Positions 26,781 to 35,798 of a stretch of DNA of 64,000 nt are shown piece after piece. The stretch lies in contig NZ_LDPE01000001.1 of the NCBI RefSeq assembly GCF_001447995.1, positions 1,736,001 to 1,800,000 of the forward strand, read 5' to 3'. This stretch comes from Maribacter dokdonensis DSW-8. Its GTDB lineage: Bacteria > Bacteroidota > Bacteroidia > Flavobacteriales > Flavobacteriaceae. The notes under the pieces are model-generated. The model did no database searches, was not told the origin of the DNA, and worked only from the letters and a program-made list of their open reading frames with translations. Each line of letters opens with the position of its first letter. Position 1 is the stretch's first letter. The translations under genes and the position numbers were made by a program.

Positions 26781-26801
26781 GGGCGCTATTATGTAGCGCC
26801 C
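26781..26801. terminator. Bidirectional terminator between A2M and M13 genes
   Basis: GGGCGCT (26781-26787) pairs with AGCGCCC (26795-26801) around a 7-nt loop, flanked by an A-run on the left and TTTT on the right. It can serve both convergent genes. Confidence 0.85.
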
Positions 26802-26826
26802 TTTTATCTTATAAATTATTGAAAAA

Positions 26827-28875
26827 TTACCAAATACTTACTCTTTTCTCTGGAGCTAGGTACATGTCATCACCCTCTTTGATATCAAAAGCATCGTAAA
26901 ATGCCTGAATGTTCAACAATGGTTGAGTAGCTCTAACCAGACCAGGAGAGTGTGGATCCGTTTTGATCTGCGTTCTTAACGCTTCATCTCTACTCTTAGT
27001 TCTCCAAACCGTAGCCCATGACATAAAGAAACGCTGCTCTGCCGTAAAACCATCAATATCTTCAGGACGCCCATTTTCAGCGTAGTATTTCTGTAAACCA
27101 TCATAAGCACCTAACAAACCACCTAAATCTCCAATGTTCTCACCTAAGGTAAACTTACCGTTTACATATACATCTGGTAAAACCATAACACTGTCATACT
27201 GCACCGCCAAAGCATCGGCTCTTTCTGTAAAAGCTGCCAAATCAGCTTCTGTCCACCAATTCTTAAGATTTCCATCGGCATCAAAACGAGAGCCGCTATC
27301 ATCAAATGCATGAGAAATCTCATGTCCTATAACAGCACCAATACCACCATAGTTTACGGCTTCATCTGCAGTATAGTTATAGAAAGGAGGCTGTAAAATT
27401 GCTGCAGGAAAAACAATCTCGTTATTCAGCGGATTAAAATATGCATTTACCGTCTGTGGAGACATTCCCCATTCCGTTTTATCCACTGGCTCACCAATTT
27501 CTGAGTAGTTCTTTAATTCTCCCCATTTATTAACAGCGGTCATATTCTCAAAATAAGACTTATCGGCAGAAACTTCCATTGTAGAATAATCTTCCCATTT
27601 ATCTGGGTAAGCAATCTTAACGGTGAATTTATCCAACTTTTCTATAGCCTTTGTTTTTGTAGAATCGCTCATCCAATCCAAAACAGCAATACGCTCTTTG
27701 AAAGCATCGATCACGTTGGCTATCATTAACTCTGCCTTCGCTTTTGCTTCTGGCGGAAATTTAGCATCCACGTACAACTGACCCAAAGCTTCACCAACAG
27801 TACCATTTACGGTTGCCAATGCACGCTCATCTGCTGGGCGTTGTTCCTTAGCCCCTCTTAGGTATTTGCTATAAAATTCCCAATTGGCGGTTTCAATTTC
27901 GGTCGTCAATTTACCGGCTGCGCTGTTGAACGTATCCCATCTAATCAATGTCTTAATATCTTCAATAGGTGTTGTTTTCAAAAACTTGTCCAAAGCTTCG
28001 GTATACCTCAACTGGGTTACCAAAAGGGTATCGAATTTTTTGGTGATTCCTAAATCGGAAATCATCTTTTTCATATCAATTGTCGACATCATCTCGTCAA
28101 CTTCAGCAACAGTTCTTAGATTATTGTAGTTTCTAGCATCTCTACGCTCTACTTTATTTAAGCGAGGTTCTGCCAATTGTGTCTCCAATGCTAAGATCTT
28201 ATCCGCTGCTTTATTAGCATCTGCTTCAGAGTCACCCAATTTCTGCAACATTTTAGAAACGTGTTTTTTGTACTCTTCACGAATTTCAATAGATTTTTCA
28301 TCTTCCTCCAAATAGAAATCACGATCCGGCAACCCTAATCCATTAGCTCCTAAATAAACGGCATTCATGCTACTATTATTTAAATCTGCACCAGCGCCAA
28401 TATTAAGGAAAGGAGAAGACACCGCGGCATTGGTAGCCAAAACGGTCTGTAGATCTTTTAGATTTTTTATCGATTCAATTTCCTTAAAAGCAGGTTCCAA
28501 AGGAGAAATACCTGCCTTGTTTCTGGCTGCGGTATCCAACTTTGTATCAAAAATGGCCAAAGCCTTAGCTTGATCGGTATCTGCAGCGTAGTTACCACTC
28601 TCTTTAGCTATAGCCAATATTTTCAACACATCGTCATCTGTAGATTTACGAAGTACACTGAAGCCTCCCCAACTTGTTCTATCATCAGGAATTTCAGTAA
28701 ACTTCATCCAATTTCCGTTGACGTAATTATAGAAATCTGATTTAGGGTTTTGGGTAGTATCCATATTGGCAAGAACAATACCAGGAATTTTTTCTGCCTC
28801 TGCAGTTGGTTTAGCCTCTTCTTTACAAGAAGCCAATGCTACCAGACCGGCAGCAAATAAATAAACTTTTTTCAT
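26827..28875 (-). CDS. M13-family (neprilysin-like) zinc metallopeptidase lipoprotein
   Basis: A 682-residue PepO/neprilysin-type endopeptidase. The lipobox ends LASC with Cys17, so it is membrane anchored on the periplasmic or surface side. The zinc motif HEISH is at 518-522, followed by AFDDSGSRFDADG. The third-ligand motif ENIGDLGG and the substrate-binding NAYFNP are present, and the C-terminal SPGLVR and short W-terminated end are as in the family. Monocistronic and convergent with the A2M gene. It should cleave short peptides on the amino side of hydrophobic residues. Confidence 0.95.
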   Translation of the reverse strand: MKKVYLFAAGLVALASCKEEAKPTAEAEKIPGIVLANMDTTQNPKSDFYNYVNGNWMKFTEIPDDRTSWGGFSVLRKSTDDDVLKILAIAKESGNYAADTDQAKALAIFDTKLDTAARNKAGISPLEPAFKEIESIKNLKDLQTVLATNAAVSSPFLNIGAGADLNNSSMNAVYLGANGLGLPDRDFYLEEDEKSIEIREEYKKHVSKMLQKLGDSEADANKAADKILALETQLAEPRLNKVERRDARNYNNLRTVAEVDEMMSTIDMKKMISDLGITKKFDTLLVTQLRYTEALDKFLKTTPIEDIKTLIRWDTFNSAAGKLTTEIETANWEFYSKYLRGAKEQRPADERALATVNGTVGEALGQLYVDAKFPPEAKAKAELMIANVIDAFKERIAVLDWMSDSTKTKAIEKLDKFTVKIAYPDKWEDYSTMEVSADKSYFENMTAVNKWGELKNYSEIGEPVDKTEWGMSPQTVNAYFNPLNNEIVFPAAILQPPFYNYTADEAVNYGGIGAVIGHEISHAFDDSGSRFDADGNLKNWWTEADLAAFTERADALAVQYDSVMVLPDVYVNGKFTLGENIGDLGGLLGAYDGLQKYYAENGRPEDIDGFTAEQRFFMSWATVWRTKSRDEALRTQIKTDPHSPGLVRATQPLLNIQAFYDAFDIKEGDDMYLAPEKRVSIW

Positions 28876-29064
28876 TTTGTGAGTTAGTTTTTAAACGTGT
28901 CGATGTATAAGACGTACGTTTTGAGTTTTGTTACAAAAATAACACGATTTTATTTTTACATAGAAATAATAACTACCAATTCACAACATTAACATTTGAC
29001 TTCTAGCAATTTATCTTGAAGAAAAAAGCATTAAAAATTACGAGCAAATCTTCTTAACTAACTG

Positions 29065-29104
29065 AAAACACCACTTTACTCATTAGGTGTTTTATAAGAA
29101 CACC
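29065..29104 (+). other. Three-arm CACC/GGTG repeat upstream of CarboxypepD_reg gene
   Basis: AAAACACC (29065-29072), GGTGTTTT (29086-29093) and AACACC (29099-29104) lie in a row. The central arm can pair with either neighbour (8 bp or 6 bp), so two mutually exclusive hairpins or a multi-part operator are possible. A weak -7-like TACTTTAG follows at 29113-29120. Confidence 0.35.
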
Positions 29105-29144
29105 CTTAAACATACTTTAGAAGTATAATTAAAACAACCGCATT

Positions 29145-29879
29145 ATGAAAAGCACATTAACAATTACCGTAAAAGAACCCTGCAAAGAAAAATTTAGTAA
29201 TTTTAGTACAACTGAAAAAGGAGGCTTTTGCCAAAGCTGTGAAAAAGAAGTTATAGACTTCACCAAGTTTTCAGATAAAGAACTTGTACGTTACCTAAGT
29301 ACTGGAAAAAAGAAAACTTGTGGAATGTTCAAAGCCTCTCAACTGAAAACCTATGAAACCAATTCTTTACACGTTATGAACAGTTCAATGATACATAAAG
29401 GCATAGCTATGATGGGTTTTTCATTATTAGCTCTTTGCGCAACAGAAGTTAAAGGTCAAGAATCTGCGAGTATTCAGTCCCCAACAGAAGTGGTTTCCAC
29501 AGATATAATGGGCGATATTTCATACGTTGAGACAATACAAGAAAAACATACAGTGACCGGTACCATAGTAGATGAAGCCAATGAGCCGTTACCGGGTGTA
29601 AATGTTGTTCTAAAGGGTACAGCAATTGGTACACAAACAGATTTTGATGGTAATTTTGAATTTCCGCAACAGCTGGTGGAGAATGATGTATTGGTCTTTA
29701 GTTTTATTGGTTACGAAACCAAAACTTACAAAGTAAAGGCTAATGAAAACGCTAATATTAATCTGAACATATCTTTTGACACTTATGATGTTGAACTAAT
29801 GGGCGAAGTGGTTATAGGCGGTGCATATTCCAGCAAAAGAAATATTTTTCAGAAAATTGGAGATATCTTCAGAAAATGA
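29145..29879 (+). CDS. CarboxypepD_reg-like domain protein
   Basis: A 244-residue protein. The N-terminal ~65 residues carry a Cys-containing module (EPCKEKF, FCQSCEKEVIDFT and KKTCGMF) seen in many Bacteroidota proteins, with no signal peptide before it. A hydrophobic segment (HKGIAMMGFSLLALCATEV, about residues 85-103) follows, then a carboxypeptidase-regulatory beta-sandwich (VTGTIVDEANEPLPGVNV through FSFIGYETK). It ends with MGEVVIGGAYSSKRN, like the linker before a TonB-receptor plug, but no receptor follows. Its stop overlaps the start of the next gene (ATGA). A membrane-anchored protein with an N-terminal cytoplasmic Cys module is the likeliest reading; function unknown. Confidence 0.8.
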   Translation: MKSTLTITVKEPCKEKFSNFSTTEKGGFCQSCEKEVIDFTKFSDKELVRYLSTGKKKTCGMFKASQLKTYETNSLHVMNSSMIHKGIAMMGFSLLALCATEVKGQESASIQSPTEVVSTDIMGDISYVETIQEKHTVTGTIVDEANEPLPGVNVVLKGTAIGTQTDFDGNFEFPQQLVENDVLVFSFIGYETKTYKVKANENANINLNISFDTYDVELMGEVVIGGAYSSKRNIFQKIGDIFRK

Positions 29880-30883
29880 GAATTAGCCAATTGCTATTCA
29901 TGTTGCTATGCACTATAACGAGCATTGCCCAACGATCGGATTTTCAGGAAATCGATTTTACTAAAGCCGATAGTATTGCGTTGAAATACAAAGGTGCAAG
30001 CCTAAAAAACATTCCTGTACTTACCCACAATCTAACCTCTTCTTTACAAACCGATGTAGAAAAGATCAGGGCAATCTATACGTGGATAGGAACCAATATT
30101 GAAAATGATTATTCGTCATACCTAAAAATAAGCCACAAAAGAAAAAGGCTTGCTAAAGACAGGCAAGCCTTTCTAAATTGGAACACTGGTATTACACCAA
30201 AAATATTCAAAGCCTTATTGGAACATAAAAAAACTGCCTGTACAGGTTACGCTTATTTGGTTAAGGAAATGACGAACCTGGCAGGATTTGAATGTGATAT
30301 TATTGATGGCTACGGACGAACCCCTACCTTACTTTTAGAAGAAGATAGCGCCCCTAATCATTCATGGAATAGGATAAAAGTGAATAATAAATGGTATTGG
30401 TGCGATGCAACTTGGTCAGCAGGGGAAACTATTATTCTTAACGGTGAACCTATGTTTAACCCAGATTACTTTGATGGATATTTTTTTGCGGAACCAGAAT
30501 TATTCTCTAAAAACCATTTCCCTATAAATACAGCTAAGAAAGACACTATAAATACTGAAACGTTCAAATCATTTATAAAAGCACCAGTTGTGTATAAAGA
30601 AACTTTTATAGAGCCCATAATTTCAATTGCACCAAAGAACATGCATAACCAAATTACCAAGGGAACCAGTGTATCGTTCAAATTGAAAGTCCCCGATGAT
30701 TTCAATGAAAATATACATCTTCTGTTAAATAAAGGAGGTGGTCAAAAAGTTATAGAACCCACCATTACCAAAGAGGAACGCGAAATCATTTTACAACATA
30801 CGTTTGATAAAAAAGGAAGCTATGATGTACATATATCTACCAAAGACTATCTTGTAGCAACCTATGTAATCAAAGTAAAATAA
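29876..30883 (+). CDS. Secreted transglutaminase-like protein
   Basis: A 335-residue protein with signal peptide ending TSIAQ and a transglutaminase-core fold. The Cys-His-Asp triad can be placed at Cys122 (TACTGYAY), His162 (NHSWNRI) and Asp177 (WYWCDATW). The region after about residue 240 looks like a separate beta-sandwich. Microbial members of this superfamily are usually peptidases or protein cross-linkers rather than true transglutaminases. It overlaps the upstream CarboxypepD_reg gene by 4 bp (ATGA), which implies translational coupling. Confidence 0.87.
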   Translation: MRISQLLFMLLCTITSIAQRSDFQEIDFTKADSIALKYKGASLKNIPVLTHNLTSSLQTDVEKIRAIYTWIGTNIENDYSSYLKISHKRKRLAKDRQAFLNWNTGITPKIFKALLEHKKTACTGYAYLVKEMTNLAGFECDIIDGYGRTPTLLLEEDSAPNHSWNRIKVNNKWYWCDATWSAGETIILNGEPMFNPDYFDGYFFAEPELFSKNHFPINTAKKDTINTETFKSFIKAPVVYKETFIEPIISIAPKNMHNQITKGTSVSFKLKVPDDFNENIHLLLNKGGGQKVIEPTITKEEREIILQHTFDKKGSYDVHISTKDYLVATYVIKVK

Positions 30884-30981
30884 AGCACCTTAGGGCAAGC
30901 CCATGAGGCAATCAAAGAAAACAAGCTTTTAAATTTGAGCCAAGCCTAGGGGTATTATACCCTTTGGCGACGCCAATAAAA

Positions 30982-31500
30982 TTACTCCGGTGGATACTTA
31001 CTAAATATCTTATCTACTACCGCTTGTAATTTTTCTGATTTTTCTTGAGGCGAATCCCCCTCACGAAACGGACTTTCACTTATTGCCTGCCAAATAAGAA
31101 TATCCTTGTTCGCATCAACAAAATCAATTTGCAGTTCGCGGGTAAGTTTAGGTCCACCTACGGGTATGCCAATGGAAACACCACCACCTACTCTACCGCC
31201 TCCGCCACCAAGGCCTACACCAACGTTGTTCCCAGATTGAGATCTAAAAACACTACTTTTAATATTGATAAAAACATCTGGCTCTTCCGCAAACATGTAA
31301 CCTTTTTCACCGAGAGTGGCATCTAGGGCATCCATGAGTCTTTTTTCGTCCAATTCGCTTAAGCCGGTTTCCATATCACCAAAGTAGTTATAAGTAGAAT
31401 AGGAAGAAAAATCGGTTTGGCTATCATAATCATAATTAACCCTTGCCACACCGCAAGAAGTCAAAACAACCAATAAAGCACCAATTAAAATTGTTCTCAT
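30982..31500 (-). CDS. DUF4136 lipoprotein
   Basis: A 172-residue protein from ATG 31500, with lipobox VLTSC and Cys16; a GTG 18 codons upstream is in frame but lies before the signal peptide. The DUF4136 pattern is clear: VNYDYDSQTDFSSYSTYNY, a helix with LMDALDATLGEKGY, a Gly-rich segment and a C-terminal helix ending in KIFSKYPP. These are envelope lipoproteins of unknown function. Monocistronic. Confidence 0.88.
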   Translation of the reverse strand: MRTILIGALLVVLTSCGVARVNYDYDSQTDFSSYSTYNYFGDMETGLSELDEKRLMDALDATLGEKGYMFAEEPDVFINIKSSVFRSQSGNNVGVGLGGGGGRVGGGVSIGIPVGGPKLTRELQIDFVDANKDILIWQAISESPFREGDSPQEKSEKLQAVVDKIFSKYPPE

Positions 31501-31618
31501 AACAAGGTATTTTCTTAAAATTAAAGAAATTAAAAGATTATTATGTGATTTCACACATGTATTCGATTAAATGTGCTTTCTAAAAATATAACCGTTCTAG
31601 TACTCTATTCCAAAACCG

Positions 31619-32329
31619 CTATTCGTCTTCCTTTTTATCTACAGATTTAGTTAAGGCTGAAGAAATAATTCCCGTTGGAATAGCTACGATACCTAGACCG
31701 ATCATAAGAATAAAAAATGTAAATACCTTACCTCCAACTGTAACAGGGTAAACATCTCCATATCCCACGGTTGTAAGAGTTATAATTGCCCACCAAAGAC
31801 TGTCAAAAATTGAGGAAAAATTTTCTGGTTGCACTTCATTTTCAAAATAGTAAATACCAACAGCAGAAAAATAAATCAAAATCAACGTAACTATTAGGAA
31901 AAGCAATATTTCTTCTTTTGCCAATGCTATAGCTTTTGTAAAGTGTTTGATAGCTCTATTGTATCGCATCAACTTTAAAATACGGAATAATCTTAAAAAC
32001 CTAAGTGCTCTTAACGATCTTAAATCAATACCCAACGCTAAATAAAACGGGAGTATGGCCAAAAAATCAATAACGCCATAAAAACTGAATACAAAGTTTA
32101 ATTTATGATCGGCCACATAAATTCTCAGTAAATATTCTATTGAAAAGATTATTACACAAAAAACTTCTATTGCTCTTAACACTTTCCGGGTAGTTACATC
32201 TAAATCCGGAATGGTTTCATAAGAAAAAGAGATAATGGAAATAAAAATCAAAGCCTGAATAAAATAGGCAAACACCCTACTTTTTCTATTATCATTAATT
32301 TCAACAATATTTTTTAGATACTGTTTCAT
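31619..32329 (-). CDS. Voltage-gated-like potassium channel
   Basis: A 236-residue six-helix ion channel; ATG 32329 is preferred over the TTG directly before it. S4 carries repeated arginines (LRSLRALRFLRLFRILKLMR), as in KvAP-type voltage sensors. The pore loop has the selectivity filter TVGYGD at 187-192, followed by S6 (FILMIGLGIVAIPTGI). The C-terminus is short, with no RCK domain. It begins about 6 bp after obg on the same strand and is probably cotranscribed. Confidence 0.93.
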   Translation of the reverse strand: MKQYLKNIVEINDNRKSRVFAYFIQALIFISIISFSYETIPDLDVTTRKVLRAIEVFCVIIFSIEYLLRIYVADHKLNFVFSFYGVIDFLAILPFYLALGIDLRSLRALRFLRLFRILKLMRYNRAIKHFTKAIALAKEEILLFLIVTLILIYFSAVGIYYFENEVQPENFSSIFDSLWWAIITLTTVGYGDVYPVTVGGKVFTFFILMIGLGIVAIPTGIISSALTKSVDKKEDE

Positions 32330-32335
32330 CAATAA

Positions 32336-33340
32336 TTATTCTGCGTTAAGCATAGCCCAAAGTTTATCTTTTAATTCCACTATACCCATTTGGGCAACTG
32401 AAGATATGAACATAAAAGGTGTATCGCCAAACTCGGTATTGAGCTCTGCCTTCATTTCGCTCATTAATTCATCGTCCAACATATCACTTTTAGAAATACA
32501 GATAAGTCGCTCCTTATCTAACAATTCTGGATTATAGCGGCGCAATTCATCCAACAAAATTTCATATTCCTTACTGATATCTTTACTGTCTGCAGGAATT
32601 AAAAACAATAAATTAGCATTACGTTCTATATGTCTTAAAAAATAATGGCCCAAACCTTTACCTTCTGCGGCACCTTCAATAATACCAGGAATATCTGCCA
32701 TTACAAAACTTTTAAAATCACGGTACTCCACTATACCCAAGTTTGGTTTTAAGGTTGTAAACTCATAGTCTGCAATTTTTGGTTTTGCAGAGGTAATTAC
32801 AGATAATAAAGTTGATTTCCCCGCATTTGGAAAACCTACCAAACCAACATCTGCCAATACCTTAAGCTCAAGTAAAAATTCGCCTTCTAAACCATCTACA
32901 CCTGGCTGTGCATATCTTGGTGTTTGGTTGGTGGCCGTTCTAAAGTGCCAGTTACCTCTACCGCCCATACCACCTTCCAAAAGTATTTTTTCTTCGCCAT
33001 GTTCCGTAATCTCAAAAAGGATTTCTTTGGTTTCAAAATCCTTTATTACAGTACCTAACGGCACATCTAAATAAACATCTTCCCCATCTGCACCGGTACT
33101 TCTGCTCTTACTACCATGTGCCCCATGACCTGCCTTAAAATGCTTTTTGTATTTAAAATTCACCAATGTCCAAAGGTTTTCATTACCGCGAACAATAATG
33201 TGACCTCCACGACCACCATCACCACCATCTGGACCACCTTTGGTAATAAATTTTTCACGGTGCAAATGCACAGATCCCTTGCCTCCTTTACCAGAAGCCA
33301 AACTTACCTTAACATAGTCTACAAAATTACCTTCGGTCAT
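32336..33340 (-). CDS. obg: Obg/CgtA GTPase
   Basis: A 334-residue ribosome-associated GTPase. The Gly-rich Obg fold fills the N-terminal ~155 residues ([31 protein letters not shown]). The G domain follows, with P-loop GFPNAGKST near 165-173, switch region [25 protein letters not shown] and SKSD. There is no C-terminal OCT extension, which is usual in Bacteroidota. It acts in 50S assembly and stress signalling. It sits 53 bp downstream of the HPRT-Adk fusion on the same strand, a conserved adk-obg order. Confidence 0.97.
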   Translation of the reverse strand: MTEGNFVDYVKVSLASGKGGKGSVHLHREKFITKGGPDGGDGGRGGHIIVRGNENLWTLVNFKYKKHFKAGHGAHGSKSRSTGADGEDVYLDVPLGTVIKDFETKEILFEITEHGEEKILLEGGMGGRGNWHFRTATNQTPRYAQPGVDGLEGEFLLELKVLADVGLVGFPNAGKSTLLSVITSAKPKIADYEFTTLKPNLGIVEYRDFKSFVMADIPGIIEGAAEGKGLGHYFLRHIERNANLLFLIPADSKDISKEYEILLDELRRYNPELLDKERLICISKSDMLDDELMSEMKAELNTEFGDTPFMFISSVAQMGIVELKDKLWAMLNAE

Positions 33341-33393
33341 TAGTATCTTTTCAGTTCAAAATCCTTGCCGATTACATTAAGACAAGATTCTTA

Positions 33394-34503
33394 TTATTTT
33401 ATATCCTCTATCACTTTGGTTAAACGTTCGGTAATTTCTGCAATTGAACCTATTCCGTTTACACTATGAAATTTACCCTGCGCTTCATAAAACTCTTTTA
33501 CAGGCGTGGTTTTTTCGTTGTATTCATCAAAACGATTTCTAATCTTGGTAACATCTTGATCATCACTACGACCGCTTACTTTACCCCTTTCCAAAAGGCG
33601 CTCTATTAAAATTTCATCATTTGCCTCTAAAGCAATAGTAGCGTTAATGCCCATATCTTTAGACTCTAAGAAATTATCAAGTGCTTCGGCCTGTGCAGCA
33701 GTTCTTGGGAAACCGTCAAAAATAAAACCATCGGCATCTGGGTTTTTCTCCACTTCGTCCTGTAGCATTTTAATAGTAACCTCATCTGGCACCAACTCAC
33801 CTTTATCAATATATGATTTGGCCAAAGTACCTAACTCCGTTCCATTTTTGATATTGAATCTAAATACATCTCCAGTAGAGATGTGCTTTAAATTGTATTT
33901 TTCCTTTAAGAATTGTGCTTGTGTGCCCTTGCCGGCTCCTGGCTTACCAAAGAGTACAAGATTGATCATATGTTTTTGGTTTAATTGGTATACTTCTTTT
34001 AAGTTTCTTCCTTGCTCGTTGTAATCTAGCCCATATCCTACAATAAAACTATCTGGTATGGCCAGTCCGAAATAATCTATGGCGTACTCCCCTTTGTAAA
34101 CATCTGGTTTATAAAAAAGACTGGCGATTTTAAACTCTTTTACCTTCGTCTTCGAGAACAAATGCACAAGTTGCTGCAAGGTACGCCCGGTATCAATAAT
34201 ATCCTCTAAAATGATAACACTTCGTCCTTCAATATTATCGGGCACATCTAATAAAGTTTCCACTATACCCGTTGAAGTTAAGCCTTGGTAGGAGCTCAAT
34301 CTTACAAAAGATACTTCACATGGATGCTCATAAGCCTTTAAAAGGTCAGAAACGAACATAAAAGACCCGTTTAGAACACCAACAAAAATAGGCACCTCAT
34401 CTTTATAGTCTGCCGCTATTTGATCTGCCACAGATTTAACGGCCTGCAAAATTTCAGACTCGCTTAGAAAAGGTTTGAAAAACTTATCGTGAATTTGTAT
34501 CAA
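33394..34503 (-). CDS. hpt-adk: Hypoxanthine phosphoribosyltransferase-adenylate kinase fusion
   Basis: A 369-residue fusion of two complete enzymes. Residues 1-178 are an HPRT with the PRPP loop VIILEDIIDTGRTL and LFYKPDVYKGEYAIDYFGL. Residues 179-369 begin MINLVLFGKPGAGKGTQ and form a full adenylate kinase (STGDVFR, FDGFPRT, and RGKVSGRSDD in the LID). The junction His178-Met179 keeps the natural Adk start Met, so a separate Adk might also start internally. An in-frame TGA two codons upstream leaves TTG at 34503 as the start, which matches the usual HPRT N-terminus (MIxIHDK). Together they salvage hypoxanthine or guanine and balance AMP, ADP and ATP. It is divergent from purK. Confidence 0.95.
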   Translation of the reverse strand: MIQIHDKFFKPFLSESEILQAVKSVADQIAADYKDEVPIFVGVLNGSFMFVSDLLKAYEHPCEVSFVRLSSYQGLTSTGIVETLLDVPDNIEGRSVIILEDIIDTGRTLQQLVHLFSKTKVKEFKIASLFYKPDVYKGEYAIDYFGLAIPDSFIVGYGLDYNEQGRNLKEVYQLNQKHMINLVLFGKPGAGKGTQAQFLKEKYNLKHISTGDVFRFNIKNGTELGTLAKSYIDKGELVPDEVTIKMLQDEVEKNPDADGFIFDGFPRTAAQAEALDNFLESKDMGINATIALEANDEILIERLLERGKVSGRSDDQDVTKIRNRFDEYNEKTTPVKEFYEAQGKFHSVNGIGSIAEITERLTKVIEDIK

Positions 34504-34567
34504 TTTTCATAGATTATCAAGGTTTGCAAAGATAAGGTATTGCCTTGTGTTTTTAATTAGAAAGGAA

Positions 34568-34596
34568 TTGGTTTCTAAGATTTAACCGTATTTTTG
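34568..34596 (+). promoter_or_regulatory. purK promoter (Bacteroidota type)
   Basis: TTG (34568-34570), an 18-bp spacer and TATTTTTG (34589-34596) match TTG-N17-20-TAnnTTTG exactly. The start would be near 34603, with a leader of about 36 nt. Confidence 0.65.
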
Positions 34597-34638
34597 TAAC
34601 ACTTAAGGCATTTTATTACTTGCCAAAAGCACAATTAT

Positions 34639-35793
34639 ATGAATTATTTTTCTTCAGATTTCAAATTAGGCATTTTAGGAGGTGGTCAACTTGGTAAAAT
34701 GATGCTTTACGAAACCCGAAAATGGGATGTGTTCACAAAAGTTTTAGATGCATCGGCAGATGCCCCAAGCAGAATGTCATGCAATGAATTTGTACAGGGC
34801 AGTCTTTTAGATTTTGATACGGTCTATAATTTTGGAAAAGATGTAGACATACTAACGATAGAAATTGAAAATGTAAATTTAGATGCCTTAGAAAAATTAG
34901 AAGATGAAGGTGTAAAGGTATACCCACAGCCTAAGGCTTTGCGTATTATTCAAAATAAAGCAAAACAAAAATTGTTTTATGTGGATAACAATATACCTAC
35001 CGCAGATTTTCAGCGGTTTGCCTATTTGAGCGAAATTGAGGATAGTGTTGGGAACGGAGGATTAAAATTTCCTTTTGTTTGGAAAGTAGCTCAATTTGGA
35101 TATGACGGACAAGGTGTTAAAGTAGTTAGAAGTTTAGCCGATATAGAAGGCTTACCTACCGGCGAATGTATTGCAGAAACCATGGTGCCGTTTAAAAACG
35201 AATTAGCCGTAATTGTTTCTAGAAATGCGGAAGGAGAAATAAAAACCTACCCTGTGGTAGAAATGGAGTTTCACCCAGAAGCCAACCAAGTGGAATATGT
35301 AATTTGCCCTGCACGTATTGATGATAAAGTTGCAGATAAGGCAAGGGCTTTAGCACTTAAAGTAGCCGACAAAATAGGCTTGACAGGATTACTTGCCGTT
35401 GAAATGTTCCAAACCGAAGATGATGAAATTTTGGTGAACGAAGTAGCCCCAAGACCTCACAATAGTGGACATTACAGTATTGAAGCAAGTTATACCAATC
35501 AATTTGAGCAGCACATAAGAAGCATTCTTGGTCTTCCATTAGGGAATACAGATAGTAAAGTAGCCGGGGTTATGGTAAACTTAGTAGGTGCCGAGGGCCA
35601 CACGGGTAATGTCGTCTACAAAAATATAAACGAAATTTTAGCTATGGAAGGTGTTATCCCGCATATTTACGGAAAAGCACAAACAAGACCATTTCGTAAA
35701 ATGGGTCATGTAACCATAGTAAATAGTGATCTCAATAAGGCAAGAGCTATTGCCGAAAAAGTAAAGGAAACAATTCAAGTGATTTCAAAATAG
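34639..35793 (+). CDS. purK: N5-carboxyaminoimidazole ribonucleotide synthetase
   Basis: A 384-residue ATP-grasp enzyme that makes N5-CAIR from AIR, bicarbonate and ATP in purine synthesis. It has the N-terminal GGGQLGKMM, the ATP-grasp motifs FGYDGQGVKVV and EMFQTEDDEILVNEVAPRPHNSGHYSIE, and a family-specific C-terminal domain (MVNLVGAEG). It is the first gene of purK-purE, with a 5-bp gap to purE and its own promoter, and is divergent to the purine-salvage hpt-adk gene. Confidence 0.97.
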   Translation: MNYFSSDFKLGILGGGQLGKMMLYETRKWDVFTKVLDASADAPSRMSCNEFVQGSLLDFDTVYNFGKDVDILTIEIENVNLDALEKLEDEGVKVYPQPKALRIIQNKAKQKLFYVDNNIPTADFQRFAYLSEIEDSVGNGGLKFPFVWKVAQFGYDGQGVKVVRSLADIEGLPTGECIAETMVPFKNELAVIVSRNAEGEIKTYPVVEMEFHPEANQVEYVICPARIDDKVADKARALALKVADKIGLTGLLAVEMFQTEDDEILVNEVAPRPHNSGHYSIEASYTNQFEQHIRSILGLPLGNTDSKVAGVMVNLVGAEGHTGNVVYKNINEILAMEGVIPHIYGKAQTRPFRKMGHVTIVNSDLNKARAIAEKVKETIQVISK

Positions 35794-35798
35794 ATAAC

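Noticed and set aside
30948..30964. Small GGGTA/TACCC hairpin between the transglutaminase-like and DUF4136 genes
   Set aside because: The stem is only about 7 bp with a 3-nt loop and no T-run, too weak to call a terminator.
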